Of a stretch of 64,000 nt of DNA, positions 48,664 through 60,027 are shown piece by piece (positions within the stretch are counted from its first letter, which is position 1; each line of letters opens with the position of its first letter). The notes under the pieces are model-generated. The model worked only from the letters and a program-made list of their open reading frames with translations. It ran no database searches and was not told where the DNA came from. This DNA is from Aquimarina algiphila (GTDB lineage: Bacteria > Bacteroidota > Bacteroidia > Flavobacteriales > Flavobacteriaceae): positions 35,989 through 99,988 of the forward strand of contig NZ_VLNR01000015.1 in NCBI RefSeq assembly GCF_007489275.1, in the 5' to 3' direction. A program made the translations under genes and the position numbers.

Positions 48664-49095
48664 TTAGTTATTTAATTTAATGATTGTTATTTTTGTCTGA
48701 GTGTTTGATAGAAGTGCATCTTCGGGATTGTCAGATGCCGGCTTTTGTTCCATACCTACATATGGAATAAGCTTCAAAGAAGTATTATCGTTCCATTCTA
48801 CATTAGTTCCTCTAAAATACCCTTCTTTTACTATATTTTTAGTTCCCGTATTGTATACAATGTACTCAAAATGAAATGCAGGATCACCCGGCTTTATAAT
48901 TTTTTTAATTTGGAGCTCCATAGATTTGTCTCCATTCAATTTTGAAACTATAGTGTCGTTTCCCATTTTTGTAATAGGGTGAGGTGATTGTTTGTCTTGC
49001 TTTACAAGAGCCTTATTTTCAAAAGTTTTGCATTGTGCAAAAGAAAATATCGTCAAACCAAGAAAAAAGAGAATTGTAGTTTTTCTCAATAGCAT
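48664..49095 (-). CDS. Small exported protein of unknown function
   Basis: A 143-residue protein with a signal segment LFFLGLTIFSFAQC. Cys22 follows Ala-Gln, not a normal lipobox, so signal peptidase I cleavage near Ala-Gln is more likely. The mature part is mostly beta-strands with no recognised domain (HFEYIVYNTGTKNIVKEGYF, KLIPYVGMEQKPASDN). It ends 3 bp before the start of the T9SS propeller gene, so the pair is co-transcribed. Function unknown. Confidence 0.7.
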   Translation of the reverse strand: MLLRKTTILFFLGLTIFSFAQCKTFENKALVKQDKQSPHPITKMGNDTIVSKLNGDKSMELQIKKIIKPGDPAFHFEYIVYNTGTKNIVKEGYFRGTNVEWNDNTSLKLIPYVGMEQKPASDNPEDALLSNTQTKITIIKLNN

Positions 49096-49446
49096 TATTG
49101 TATTTTATAAATTACTTCTAAAACTGTATTAGCCATTAGTTAAATTAGTAACTTCTCTCTATTTTTTTGGGGAAGAAATGTTGAGAGAATATATTTATGC
49201 TGACACAGCAACAAAATATAATCTAATACGTGTTGCTAAAGTAGTTTTTATTTTTTTAAAAATCAACTACTTAATTCTTTATTTCAAAAAAACAAACCTT
49301 AAGTCATTGATAAAAAACTAAGCTAAATTATTAGCCTTTTTAAATCTTACAAAAGAAATAAAAATGGGATAATGTAAGATCAATTATTTAGCACTTATAT
49401 TTTTGATGAGGCAAATAATATCCTATCTAGAACGAATAGCATCAAG
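49096..49446. other. 351-bp AT-rich intergenic region
   Basis: No ORF, hairpin or promoter of convincing quality is seen on either strand. It lies between the end of the ABC-F gene and the start of the small exported-protein gene, both on the minus strand, so it must contain the promoter of the latter. Confidence 0.5.
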
Positions 49447-51093
<1,647 letters not shown>

Positions 51094-51338
51094 TTATAAT
51101 TCGCCGCAAAAGTAGAAAAATGGATTCAGAACCTGAAACAATCTATCATTAATTTATTATACTTCCCTTCTGTTTATAAAGAATTCGAAGCATAATCATT
51201 GAACAAAAAAAATGAAGTAAAAAACAATAGATTCCCTTAATTCCTTAACAGATATAGAATTAACGTATAATTAACAACGGCAAAAGGAGTTTCCTTTTAT
51301 TTTTGAGCGAATAGTCAGTTAATTTTATAGTACCCAAA

Positions 51339-52784
51339 ATGCAATTTTCCGTATTAAAATATTTTGCTCAAGCTTCTTTCCTTTCCTGTTTACTATGGAG
51401 TTGTGACACTCCAGAAAACAGTAAACGAGAATACACTTATTTTGGCGGAGAAATTGTGAACCCAAACACCAATTATGTTATATTATCAAAAGGGTACGAT
51501 TATAGAGATACTATTTTATTAGATAAAAATAATAGGTTTTTACATAAAATTGAAAATTTAGAAAACGGATTATATTCATTCAGACATAATCCTGAGAACC
51601 AAGTTGTTCTTCTTGAAAAAGGAGATAGTATTCTTATACGATTGAATACATTAGAATTTGATGAATCTCTTGTTTTCACAGGAGATGGTGCGGGAAAAAA
51701 CAATTTCTTGATCGAAATGTTTATTCAAAATGAAATGGAACGTCAAAAATTAAAAAGAACTGGTTTACAATTTTCTCCCGCTTATTTTAAAAAGGATCAA
51801 GATTCTCTTTTAAGATACAAACTAAAGAGATTTGAAAAACTTACGAATAAATACGAATTAAGCGATTTAGCCAAAAAACTTACTCAAGCTAGTTTTATAT
51901 TAGATTATTACACTAGACATGAACTCTATTATCATGGCCGTTACGGTATTGGAGGTCTGGATGCTACAAAGGATCTTCCAGAATCCTTTTTTGACTATAG
52001 AGTCAGCATAAATCTTAATGATGATGAATTAAAAAGATTGTATGCATATAACAGATATCTAAATTATTATTTTACAAATTCTTCCCTGGCAAATTATTCT
52101 AATGAGCTATCACAATACAGAGGTGAAGTAGGAAGTATCATACACAAACTAAATTTAATTGATAGTTTGGTAGATCATCCCTATATAAAAAATAGTTTAC
52201 TAAGACGGGCGACTACTAATTTTTTATTAGAAAGTCAAAACAACCCTGATTCTGATAAAATATTAAAACACTATTTATCAGTAAGCTCTAATAAAAGATC
52301 TCAACGGGAATTAAGAAAACTTACTCGTTCAATTTCAAAATTAAGACCAAATCATGTTATTCCTGATCAAGAATTAATTACTTCAAAAGGAGAAGTCGTA
52401 AAACTATCTTCTCTTTTTAATAAACCAATTACTGCACTGTATTTTTGGTCTATGGAAAGTAAAGATCATTATGTAAGAGCTCATAAAAAAGCAGAATACT
52501 TAAAAACGTTATATCCCGGTATCGATTTTATTGCAGTAAATACTGACGATGAACAAACAAAAAACTGGTTAAAAACAATCAAAAGGCATCACTACAACCT
52601 GAATTACGAATATGAGTTTAAGTATCCTAAATGCTCATCAGAAGAACTTGTAATACATTATAGAAACAAAGTAATCCTTGTTGATAATGAAGGTAAAATC
52701 ATAAATGCTAAGGCTAATTTATTTGCTTCTATTTTTGAAAAACAATTAATGCAATATACTCAATTGGCAAGTTTAGAAAACTAA
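51339..52784 (+). CDS. Lipoprotein with thioredoxin-like fold lacking the CxxC
   Basis: A 481-residue lipoprotein (signal LSCLLWSC, acylated Cys22). Residues about 30-330 are a helix-rich region of unknown type. The C-terminal 130 residues follow a TlpA/thioredoxin-like order (KPITALYFWSM, IDFIAVNTDDE, NKVILVDNEGKIINAKANLF), but the active-site position reads SMESKDHY, with no CxxC. Bacteroidota have many such lipoproteins with TlpA-like domains. Redox activity by the classical mechanism is therefore excluded; a structural or peptide-binding role is possible. Confidence 0.8.
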   Translation: MQFSVLKYFAQASFLSCLLWSCDTPENSKREYTYFGGEIVNPNTNYVILSKGYDYRDTILLDKNNRFLHKIENLENGLYSFRHNPENQVVLLEKGDSILIRLNTLEFDESLVFTGDGAGKNNFLIEMFIQNEMERQKLKRTGLQFSPAYFKKDQDSLLRYKLKRFEKLTNKYELSDLAKKLTQASFILDYYTRHELYYHGRYGIGGLDATKDLPESFFDYRVSINLNDDELKRLYAYNRYLNYYFTNSSLANYSNELSQYRGEVGSIIHKLNLIDSLVDHPYIKNSLLRRATTNFLLESQNNPDSDKILKHYLSVSSNKRSQRELRKLTRSISKLRPNHVIPDQELITSKGEVVKLSSLFNKPITALYFWSMESKDHYVRAHKKAEYLKTLYPGIDFIAVNTDDEQTKNWLKTIKRHHYNLNYEYEFKYPKCSSEELVIHYRNKVILVDNEGKIINAKANLFASIFEKQLMQYTQLASLEN

Positions 52785-52844
52785 AAAGCCACCCATTTGA
52801 AGAGTAGCTTTCTAAATACTTTTTAAAAGATGTATTCTTTTTCT

Positions 52845-53498
52845 TTAATTTCCTTTTTTATAATCTTCAAGAAATTTAGCAAGTCCAATATCTGTTAATG
52901 GATGCTTTAATAAACCTTCTATTGAAGATAGAGGACCAGTCATCACATCAGCTCCTATTTTAGCACAATCGATTACATGCATTGTATGTCTAACAGATGC
53001 AGCTAATATCTGAGTATCAAAACCATAATTATCATAAATCAATCTAATTTCTGCAATAAGATTAAGACCATCTGTTGAAATATCATCTAATCTTCCTATA
53101 AATGGGGAAACATAAGTAGCTCCCGCTTTAGCAGCCAGCAAAGCCTGACCAGCAGAAAAAACTAGAGTACAATTAGTTTTTATACCTTTATCACTAAAAT
53201 ATTTAATTGCTTTTACTCCTTCTTTAATCATTGGTACTTTTACAATAATTTGATCGTGAAGTTTTGCTAATTCTTCTCCTTCTTTTATCATACCTTCAAA
53301 ATCAGTAGAGATCACTTCTGCACTAACATCTCCAGTTACAATATCACATATTTTCTTATAGTGATTAATTATATTTTCTTTACCAGTGATACCTTCTTTA
53401 GCCATCAAAGACGGATTTGTAGTTACTCCATCCAAAACTCCTAAATCCTGCGCTTCTTTAATTTGATCAAGATTAGCTGTATCAATAAAAAATTTCAT
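52845..53498 (-). CDS. Transaldolase-like fructose-6-phosphate aldolase
   Basis: A 217-residue TIM barrel of the FSA/TalC short transaldolase group. Motifs are [69 protein letters not shown] (the Schiff-base Lys is in this strand), [20 protein letters not shown] and [20 protein letters not shown]. It may act as transaldolase in the pentose phosphate pathway or as an aldolase. Convergent with the upstream lipoprotein gene. Confidence 0.92.
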   Translation of the reverse strand: MKFFIDTANLDQIKEAQDLGVLDGVTTNPSLMAKEGITGKENIINHYKKICDIVTGDVSAEVISTDFEGMIKEGEELAKLHDQIIVKVPMIKEGVKAIKYFSDKGIKTNCTLVFSAGQALLAAKAGATYVSPFIGRLDDISTDGLNLIAEIRLIYDNYGFDTQILAASVRHTMHVIDCAKIGADVMTGPLSSIEGLLKHPLTDIGLAKFLEDYKKGN

Positions 53499-53660
53499 AG
53501 TACTATGTTTAAAATTGTTGTGTTTTTATTATTGACCGCGAATATAAAAATAATCATTGTTGCGGTAAACAATCTTTTCGTTTATTTAGGGATTTCTTTT
53601 CTATCTCAACTTATTTTTCATCAGGTATATATAACCAGTTTTATACCTACAGTGTAAAAA

Positions 53661-54482
53661 TTATAACTTATAATGATTCATCAACATTTTCTCATACATC
53701 TTATCCGGCAAAATTCGTTTTAGCACAATTGAGAATTTCTGCATAAATACTCCCACTCTATAATGCACCTTAGGTTTTTTACTTTTAATAATTTTAAAAA
53801 CAGCTTCTGCCATTTCTAAAGGATTGCTGCCAGAATCGACATGTCCATCCATTAACTTTAAAGTATCCCCATATGGTTTCTCGTACGGAGAACCATCTAT
53901 AACCGGAGCATGGTATCGACCCGCTGCAATATTTGTAGCAAAATCTCCCGGAGCTACATTGGTCATTTCGATATTAAAACTCTTTAATTCCATTCGCCAT
54001 GCTTCAGTAGTCATTTCCAAAGCAGCTTTGGAAGCACTATAAATTCCACGATATGGTAGTCCCATATACCCTGCTATAGAAGTTATATTAATTACCAAAC
54101 CACTACCTTGTTTTCGCATTAAAGGTAATACAGCCTTCGTTACGTTAATTGGTCCAAAATAATTTGTCGTAAAGTTTCTAATTATTTCTTCTTCTGGAAT
54201 CTCTTCTATAGGACCAGTAATCCCCGCACCTGCATTATTTATCAACACATCCAAACGTCCATGTTTTTCTTCAATTATCTTAACCGCAGATGTAATACTA
54301 TCAGTATCAGCCACATCTAACTGAAGGAGGCTAAACATATTAAAATCAGGAAACCTTAAAGGATTACGACTTGTACCATATACTATATATCCTTTTTCTG
54401 TAAGGTATGCACCTATTGATTTCCCAATTCCTGAGGAGCCGCCGGTGATTAAAACAACAGTGGTATTTTGATTTGTGTTCAT
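53661..54482 (-). CDS. SDR-family oxidoreductase
   Basis: A 273-residue short-chain dehydrogenase. The nucleotide motif is VLITGGSSGIGKSIGAYLTE; NNAG is at LINNAGAGITGP; the catalytic Ser is in NITSIAGYMGLPY and the Tyr-Lys pair in YSASKAALEMTTEAWRM. The C-terminal hydrophobic-basic region resembles steroid-dehydrogenase-like SDRs. NADP preference is suggested by the Arg after the second strand (TSRNP). Substrate unknown. A -7-like TATATTTG at 54488-54495 is 6 bp from the start codon. Confidence 0.9.
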   Translation of the reverse strand: MNTNQNTTVVLITGGSSGIGKSIGAYLTEKGYIVYGTSRNPLRFPDFNMFSLLQLDVADTDSITSAVKIIEEKHGRLDVLINNAGAGITGPIEEIPEEEIIRNFTTNYFGPINVTKAVLPLMRKQGSGLVINITSIAGYMGLPYRGIYSASKAALEMTTEAWRMELKSFNIEMTNVAPGDFATNIAAGRYHAPVIDGSPYEKPYGDTLKLMDGHVDSGSNPLEMAEAVFKIIKSKKPKVHYRVGVFMQKFSIVLKRILPDKMYEKMLMNHYKL

Positions 54483-54581
54483 ATACGCAAATATACAATT
54501 CTGATTTACGAATTTCGATTAAAGAATTGATGAATTATAAATAAGAAAAGAGTGAGAATTTGTCAAATTTATTGTACAAAA

Positions 54582-54681
54582 AAAGGCAAGCTACCTACAT
54601 CACACTGCTACAACCGTCTACCTTTGCTGCGTTCCCGCCCTGGAGGATTCAACAGGAGCTAGTTGTGTAGGACTTGCCGGT
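54582..54681 (-). ncRNA. ffs: Signal recognition particle RNA (4.5S type)
   Basis: On the minus strand a roughly 100-nt transcript starts with GGCAAG and ends with CTTGCC, which pair to close the stem, followed directly by a run of T. The apical part contains the SRP core CCAGGGCGGGAACGCAGCAAA (first 20 nt of the GNAR-type loop region). A consensus promoter lies immediately upstream. It assembles with Ffh for co-translational targeting. Confidence 0.93.
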
Positions 54682-54682
54682 G

Positions 54683-54712
54683 CAAAGATACAATCTTTAG
54701 TAAATAAAACAA
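54683..54712 (-). promoter_or_regulatory. Promoter of ffs
   Basis: TTG (54710-54712) and TATCTTTG (54683-54690) are separated by 19 bp, an exact match to the Bacteroidota -33/-7 consensus, and transcription would begin at the first base pairs of the SRP RNA. Confidence 0.85.
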
Positions 54713-54767
54713 TGATTTTTTAAACCCAATTAAAATAAATATCTTGCTTCAAAATTTAACCACACAA

Positions 54768-55820
54768 ATGAAGATTCATAACTCCTTCGTCATCATTATA
54801 TTAAGTCTATTTATCTTTTCATGCGGCAGCAATCAGGAAAAGAAAAAAAAATATTTTTCCATCATTACAGAAGATAATCAAACCAAATTCGTACTTGGTC
54901 AGACGATAAAAGCTGATATTACAAATAAACAGAATATTAAAATTGACTCTGTAGCATATGTATTAGATGATAAGAGAGTCATTGTAAAAAATGATTTTAA
55001 ATATGAAGAAAAAATAGACACTGAAAGATTAGGAAATCATGTACTAAAAGCTCAAGTATTCTATGGTGGTAATATAGATACCATTACCAAAAAGATAACT
55101 TTTCTTAATAATGCATCTCCTAAATTATACAGCTACAAAATAATTGCAGAATACCCGCATGACAAAGAAGCTTTTACTCAAGGCTTAGAATTTTTTGGAG
55201 ACACTCTTTATGAGAGTACAGGACAAAAAGGAAAATCTACACTAAGAAAGGTCAATTATAAAACAGGAGAAGTTCTGGTAAAAAAAGATATTGACAAGCA
55301 ATATTTTGCTGAAGGAATTACCATATTAAATGATAAAATATTTCAATTAACATGGACTGCAAAAGAAGGGTTCATTTATGATCTCACAACTTTAAAAAAA
55401 ACAGGAACTTTTGCATATAATCAAAGTAAAGAAGGTTGGGGCTTGTGTAATAATGGTACCGATATTTATAAAAGCGATGGTACTCAAAAAATATGGATTC
55501 TTGATGCCAATACACTTGCAGAAAAACGTTATATCGAAGTAACCACAAATAAAGGTGCTAAATCAAGGTTTAATGAACTGGAATGGGTGGAAGGTAAAAT
55601 TTACGCAAATACTTGGCAAAAAGATGGTATCGCTATAATTAATCCAAAAAATGGTGCTTTAGAAGCAGTCATTAACTTAAGTGGCTTACGTAAAAAAGTA
55701 TTACAACATCAAAATCTGGATGTCTTAAATGGTATAGCATATAAGGCAGATACCAAACATCTTTTTGTAACTGGTAAAAATTGGGATAAAATTTTTGAAA
55801 TTGAAGTAATAAAGCAATAA
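54768..55820 (+). CDS. Glutaminyl-peptide cyclotransferase, lipoprotein
   Basis: I use the ATG at 54768, giving a lipoprotein signal (LSLFIFSC, Cys19) and 350 residues; the TTG at 54744 only adds eight residues. The C-terminal 250 residues form the bacterial (plant-type) glutaminyl cyclase beta-propeller: AFTQGLEFFGDTLYESTGQK, YFAEGITILNDKIFQLTW, FNELEWVEGKIYANTW, HQNLDVLNGIAY. It converts N-terminal Gln of exported proteins to pyroglutamate. T9SS substrates often start with Gln after signal cleavage, so it may act on them. Confidence 0.9.
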   Translation: MKIHNSFVIIILSLFIFSCGSNQEKKKKYFSIITEDNQTKFVLGQTIKADITNKQNIKIDSVAYVLDDKRVIVKNDFKYEEKIDTERLGNHVLKAQVFYGGNIDTITKKITFLNNASPKLYSYKIIAEYPHDKEAFTQGLEFFGDTLYESTGQKGKSTLRKVNYKTGEVLVKKDIDKQYFAEGITILNDKIFQLTWTAKEGFIYDLTTLKKTGTFAYNQSKEGWGLCNNGTDIYKSDGTQKIWILDANTLAEKRYIEVTTNKGAKSRFNELEWVEGKIYANTWQKDGIAIINPKNGALEAVINLSGLRKKVLQHQNLDVLNGIAYKADTKHLFVTGKNWDKIFEIEVIKQ

Positions 55821-55974
55821 AAAAATAAGCATAAGCACCTAAATTTAAATGAATTAACCAAGATTTTAAGACCATCAAACTATTCACACCATTCAAAAAA
55901 GGGGTTTAGAAACACGTAAAATTATCAGCCCTAACTTTAATACGAATTGCAACACTATAATAAGTACCTCGTTA

Positions 55975-56006
55975 TTGTAATAGACAGATAATAAACCGTA
56001 CCTTTG
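55975..56006 (+). promoter_or_regulatory. Promoter of the DEAD-box helicase gene
   Basis: TTG (55975-55977) and TACCTTTG (55999-56006) are 21 bp apart, a full match to the -7 box. Transcription would start near 56012, shortly before the ATG at 56025. Confidence 0.65.
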
Positions 56007-56024
56007 CGGCTTATTTTTAGCTAT

Positions 56025-57788
56025 ATGAATAAATTTGAAGCATTAGGCCTAGGTGAAGCCATTATAAAGGCGGTGAATGATATGGGTTTCGAAACCCCGA
56101 GTGAGGTACAGGAAAAGGCAATCCCTATTTTGCTTAATGAAGATACAGATATCGTTGCATTAGCGCAAACCGGTACAGGAAAAACAGCTGCTTTTGGTTT
56201 TCCTTTAATTGAAAAAGTAGATAATAAGAGTAGAATTACACAAGGATTAATCCTTTCTCCTACTCGTGAACTATGTTTACAAATTACCAATGAACTTAAA
56301 AATTACTCTAAACATGTTCCAGGATTACATACTGTAGCCATTTATGGAGGGGCAAGTATAACTGATCAGGCAAAACAAATAAAACGTGGTGCGCAGATCA
56401 TTGTTGCTACTCCTGGAAGAATGCAAGATATGATCAATCGTAAATTGGTTGATATTTCTAACATTGGTTACTGCATATTAGATGAAGCAGATGAAATGTT
56501 AAACATGGGATTCTATGAGGATATTAATGCTATTTTATCTCATACTCCAAAAGACAAAAACACTTGGTTATTCTCAGCCACCATGCCAAAAGAGGTGTCT
56601 ACAATTGCAAAACGTTTCATGAGTACACCTATAGAAATTACTGTAGGTCATAAAAACACAGGATCTAAAAACGTTTCTCACGAATATTATGTAGTAAACT
56701 CTCGTGACCGATACGCTGCCTTAAAACGTCTATCAGATGCCAATCCTGATATTTTTTCTGTGGTATTCTGTCGTACCAAAAGAGATACACAAAAAGTAGC
56801 AGAAAATCTTATTGAGGATGGATACAACGCTGCTGCCTTACATGGTGATTTAAGTCAAAATCAGCGTGATTTGGTAATGAAAAGCTTTAGAAATCGACAA
56901 ATTCAAATGCTGGTTGCTACAGATGTTGCTGCAAGAGGGATTGATGTTGATGACGTAACCCATGTTATTAATTATCAACTTCCTGACGAGATAGAAACGT
57001 ATACCCACCGAAGCGGAAGAACTGGACGTGCAGGGAAAAGTGGAGTTTCTATGGTCATTGTTTCTAAAAGTGAAGTTAGAAAAATTAAGTCTGTAGAACG
57101 AATCATCAAAAAGAATTTTGAGAAAAAAGAAATCCCAAGTGGAGAAGAAATATGCCAGGTTCAGTTATTTCACTTGGCAAGTGATATCGGAAAAGCAGAA
57201 ATAAATCATGAAATCGATAGTTACTTACCTTCTATTAATGAAGTATTAGAAGAGTTTTCTAAGGAAGAATTGATTAAAAAATTCTTTTCAGTAGAATTCT
57301 CACGTTTTCATAATTATTATAAAAAATCCAGAGATCTAAATGCTATAGGCAGTGATCGAGAGGGTAATTCTAGAAACAATGATGGCAGTACTCGTTATTT
57401 TATCAATGTAGGAGAAAAAGATGGATTTGATTGGATGACTTTAAAAGACTTCCTTAAAGATGTCTTGTCGTTAGGAAGTGATTCTTTAAGTCGGGTAGAT
57501 GTAAAAGAAAGTTTTTCATTCTTTAATACTAATGCTGAGCATCAAGAACTTGTGCTTTCTGTTTTTGAAAATTTCAAAATGGAAGGCAGAAAAGTTAATG
57601 TAGAAATTTCTAAAGATTCTGGCCGAAGAGGCGGAAGACGCCGTCGTGATGATGGTGGAGGATATAAAGGAAAACGTAGAAGTAACGACTTTAAACCAAA
57701 AGGTAAAAAGCGCTTTGGCTCTAATGAAGACAGAGGTAGTGGAGGAAATCAAAGAAGAGATCGAAGAAAGCGTAGCGATCGCAGATAA
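56025..57788 (+). CDS. DEAD-box ATP-dependent RNA helicase
   Basis: The ATG at 56025 gives 587 residues. All core motifs are present: FEALGLGEAIIKAVNDMGF (Q motif region), AQTGTGKTAAFGFPL (I), SPTRELCLQI (Ia), TPGR, DEADEMLNMGF (II), FSATMP (III), ATDVAARGIDVDDVTHV and YTHRSGRTGRAGKSG (VI). A DbpA-like RNA-binding domain (about 470-540) follows, then a basic tail of about 50 residues rich in Arg, Gly and Lys. It unwinds RNA in ribosome assembly or cold adaptation. Consensus promoter upstream. Confidence 0.94.
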   Translation: MNKFEALGLGEAIIKAVNDMGFETPSEVQEKAIPILLNEDTDIVALAQTGTGKTAAFGFPLIEKVDNKSRITQGLILSPTRELCLQITNELKNYSKHVPGLHTVAIYGGASITDQAKQIKRGAQIIVATPGRMQDMINRKLVDISNIGYCILDEADEMLNMGFYEDINAILSHTPKDKNTWLFSATMPKEVSTIAKRFMSTPIEITVGHKNTGSKNVSHEYYVVNSRDRYAALKRLSDANPDIFSVVFCRTKRDTQKVAENLIEDGYNAAALHGDLSQNQRDLVMKSFRNRQIQMLVATDVAARGIDVDDVTHVINYQLPDEIETYTHRSGRTGRAGKSGVSMVIVSKSEVRKIKSVERIIKKNFEKKEIPSGEEICQVQLFHLASDIGKAEINHEIDSYLPSINEVLEEFSKEELIKKFFSVEFSRFHNYYKKSRDLNAIGSDREGNSRNNDGSTRYFINVGEKDGFDWMTLKDFLKDVLSLGSDSLSRVDVKESFSFFNTNAEHQELVLSVFENFKMEGRKVNVEISKDSGRRGGRRRRDDGGGYKGKRRSNDFKPKGKKRFGSNEDRGSGGNQRRDRRKRSDRR

Positions 57789-57922
57789 ATCAAATGATAT
57801 GTCTTGGTGTTCAATATTTTTTAAAAATTAATCTATTGAATACCAAGGTTTAACAAAGTAATATGATTTTTGGCGCGATTTTTATGTTATATTATTAAAA
57901 AATGAACGTCATATTATAATAC

Positions 57923-58687
57923 ATGAAGAGAATATTATTTTACATAGCACTAATCATTGGTATAACCTCTTTTGCACAGGACAATAATTCTGAAGCTGTA
58001 TCAGGTAAGGTATTAAATGCTGCTACAGACCAAACATTAGAAAATGTTCATATTGTGAACCTTAGTCAGGTAATTGGTACTATTACTGATGATTCTGGAA
58101 ATTTTAATATTCCTGCTAAAGTAAATGATACTCTTTATTTTTCTTATATCGGATACAAGCCATTACGGGTTAGAGTTACCAATGATTGGATTAAGTTTGG
58201 AGAAGTTAAAATTAAAATGACCGAACTAGGTATTGCCTTAGAAGAAGTTGTAGTTGCCGATGTACAGCTAACTGGTTATCTAGAGATTGATGCTAAAAGA
58301 ATTCCTATTTACAACAACTATAGATATAGTATTTCTGGATTAAATTCTGGTTATGAAGGAGGCAGCAAACAACCCGGAGCTGTCAATAAAGTTTTAGGAG
58401 CTATATTTAATCCTGCAGATTTTCTCTATAACATTTTTAGTAAACGATCTAAAGAGCTCAGAAAGCTTCGTAAGATGAAAAAAGACGATGAAATCAGAAA
58501 TCTTTTGGAAACCAAGTTTGATCGTGCGACATTAACAGCATTACTCCAGGTAGAACGTTTAGATATAGACGAAATACTTCGCAATTGTAACTATTCTATC
58601 GATTTTATAAAATTCGCTAATGATCTTCAAATCCTCGATGCAATAAGTGAATGTTATGAAGAATACAAAATTTTAGACAGAAAATAA
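57923..58687 (+). CDS. Secreted carboxypeptidase-regulatory-like (CarboxypepD_reg) protein
   Basis: A 254-residue exported protein with signal peptide IIGITSFAQ. Residues about 26-105 are a CarboxypepD_reg-like Ig fold (VSGKVLNAATDQTLENVHIV, GTITDDSGNFNIPAKVNDTL, FSYIGYKPLRVRV), as at the N-termini of TonB-dependent receptors. The rest is charged and helical (SKRSKELRKLRKMKKDDEIR), with no receptor barrel. A stand-alone protein of this type is common in Bacteroidota and of unknown role. Confidence 0.8.
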   Translation: MKRILFYIALIIGITSFAQDNNSEAVSGKVLNAATDQTLENVHIVNLSQVIGTITDDSGNFNIPAKVNDTLYFSYIGYKPLRVRVTNDWIKFGEVKIKMTELGIALEEVVVADVQLTGYLEIDAKRIPIYNNYRYSISGLNSGYEGGSKQPGAVNKVLGAIFNPADFLYNIFSKRSKELRKLRKMKKDDEIRNLLETKFDRATLTALLQVERLDIDEILRNCNYSIDFIKFANDLQILDAISECYEEYKILDRK

Positions 58688-58757
58688 AAGATTAAATTAG
58701 AAGTGTTATTTATTTATAAAGTATGTCTTCATATCGTAAATAAAACCTGATTATTTT

Positions 58758-59123
58758 TTAATTTGAAGAGTGTAGTGCAATTCTATTACCTTCTGAATCT
58801 ATAAAATAAGCCATATAACCATGCTCTTCAGAAATTTGCTTTTTATCTAAAACTACTTTTCCTCCAGCATCTTCTACTTTACTCATTTCATTTGATACAT
58901 CTGTACAAGAAAAATATACTAAAACCCCATTCTCACTTAGAGTATAATGACCTTCTGCCTCAACTAAAGATCCTGTAGCAATACCAGATTGATTTTTATT
59001 AGGAAACCATCCCATTTGCAAGCCATCCATGTCATGTATGGAGATCTCAATATCGAATACTTTTTCATAAAAAGCTTTTGCTCTATTCATATCAGTAACG
59101 GGAATTTCGAACCATGCTATCAT
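58758..59123 (-). CDS. VOC (glyoxalase/bleomycin resistance) superfamily protein
   Basis: A 121-residue metal-binding enzyme fold in a paired beta-alpha-beta arrangement. Features are AWFEIPVTDMNRAKAFYEKVF at the start, LQMGWFPNKNQSGIATGSLV, and DSEGNRIALHSSN at the end. Substrate is unknown; the divergent family includes lyases, dioxygenases and antibiotic-binding proteins. Its stop is 40 bp after trmH begins on the same strand when read in gene order (trmH upstream, this gene downstream). Confidence 0.85.
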   Translation of the reverse strand: MIAWFEIPVTDMNRAKAFYEKVFDIEISIHDMDGLQMGWFPNKNQSGIATGSLVEAEGHYTLSENGVLVYFSCTDVSNEMSKVEDAGGKVVLDKKQISEEHGYMAYFIDSEGNRIALHSSN

Positions 59124-59162
59124 AATATAAAACGTTTAACTGTTATTTTATTTATTTGAAAT

Positions 59163-59819
59163 TTACTTATTATCATGGTAACGTGCAATAATTTGCTCAT
59201 GACTTTTAATAACTTTCTTCGCCCATTCCATTCGCTTTTGTAGTTTTTCTTCTTCTTGCAATTGCCATTTAATCTCCGTATCTCTAAGTTGAGAAGTCAC
59301 ATGTTGTAGTATAATTGCAGCAGACACCGAAATATTTAGGCTTTCTGTAAAACCAACCATAGGTATATGTAATCTACTATCTGAAGCTTCAAGTACTTCA
59401 TCACTCAACCCCTGTTGCTCTCTTCCAAAGAAAAAAGCAGCGGGTTGATTAATATTAAAATCTCCTAAAACCTTTGAGTCATCATGCGGAGAGGTTGCCA
59501 CAATTTGATATCCTTTAGCTTTAAGAACATCAATACATTCTTTTGTAGATGAATACCGGTTAATATCAACCCATTTTTGTGCTCCCATAGCAATTTCTCT
59601 ATCTATCCGTTTTACATTTACCTCTTCAATTACATGTACATTCTGAACACCAAACACATCACAACTTCTTATCACCGCACTTGTATTATGTAATTGGTAT
59701 ACATCTTCTACGGCAACTGTAAAATAATTTGTTCTATTGTCCAAAACTTTTTTATTAAGATATTGTCGTCTAGGAGTAAGAAAAGATTCTAAATATTCAA
59801 GCAGTTTTATATCTATCAT
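59163..59819 (-). CDS. TrmH-family RNA 2'-O-methyltransferase
   Basis: I start at the Met at 59819 (MIDIKLLEYLESFLTPRRQ), 218 residues. SPOUT knot motifs are visible: AVEDVYQLHNTSAVIRSCD (motif 1), AAFFFGREQQGLSDEVL (motif 2) and HIPMVGFTESLNISVSAAIIL (motif 3). This is the TrmH group that methylates the 2'-O of G18 in tRNA or of rRNA; the exact target is not predictable. It is 39 bp upstream of the VOC gene on the same strand. A strong minus-strand terminator separates it from the repeat array upstream. Confidence 0.9.
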   Translation of the reverse strand: MIDIKLLEYLESFLTPRRQYLNKKVLDNRTNYFTVAVEDVYQLHNTSAVIRSCDVFGVQNVHVIEEVNVKRIDREIAMGAQKWVDINRYSSTKECIDVLKAKGYQIVATSPHDDSKVLGDFNINQPAAFFFGREQQGLSDEVLEASDSRLHIPMVGFTESLNISVSAAIILQHVTSQLRDTEIKWQLQEEEKLQKRMEWAKKVIKSHEQIIARYHDNK

Positions 59820-60027
59820 AGCTGCTAAAATATAAAACAATATACTTATAAACTCAAAAAAGAGGGTCGTCTGATAGTTTTATCAAACAACCCTCTGCCC
59901 ATCTACTTAATTTAACTTAATTTATATTAACATAGGAATACATATCACATTAATAGAAATTAAAATGAGAATGTAATCCTCGATTTAAAATTCAGATTTT
60001 AAAAACACGTAAAATTAAAATATGAAA
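59820..60027. other. Spacer between trmH and the repeat array
   Basis: AT-rich, without coding character on either strand. It contains the terminator at 59856-59896 and the 3' end of the array transcript, if that is made. Confidence 0.5.
59856..59896 (-). terminator. Strong minus-strand terminator downstream of the repeat array
   Basis: On the minus strand a 16-bp stem forms around a 4-nt loop: AGAGGGTTGTTTGATA pairs with TATCAGACGACCCTCT, including two G-U pairs, followed by a T run. On the plus strand the same positions give two C-A mismatches and no T tract. The structure is therefore built for a transcript coming from the right, i.e. from the array or beyond. Confidence 0.9.

Noticed and set aside
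48664..49095. Lipoprotein call for the 143-residue protein
   Set aside because: The residue before Cys22 is Gln (SFAQC), which does not fit a lipobox.
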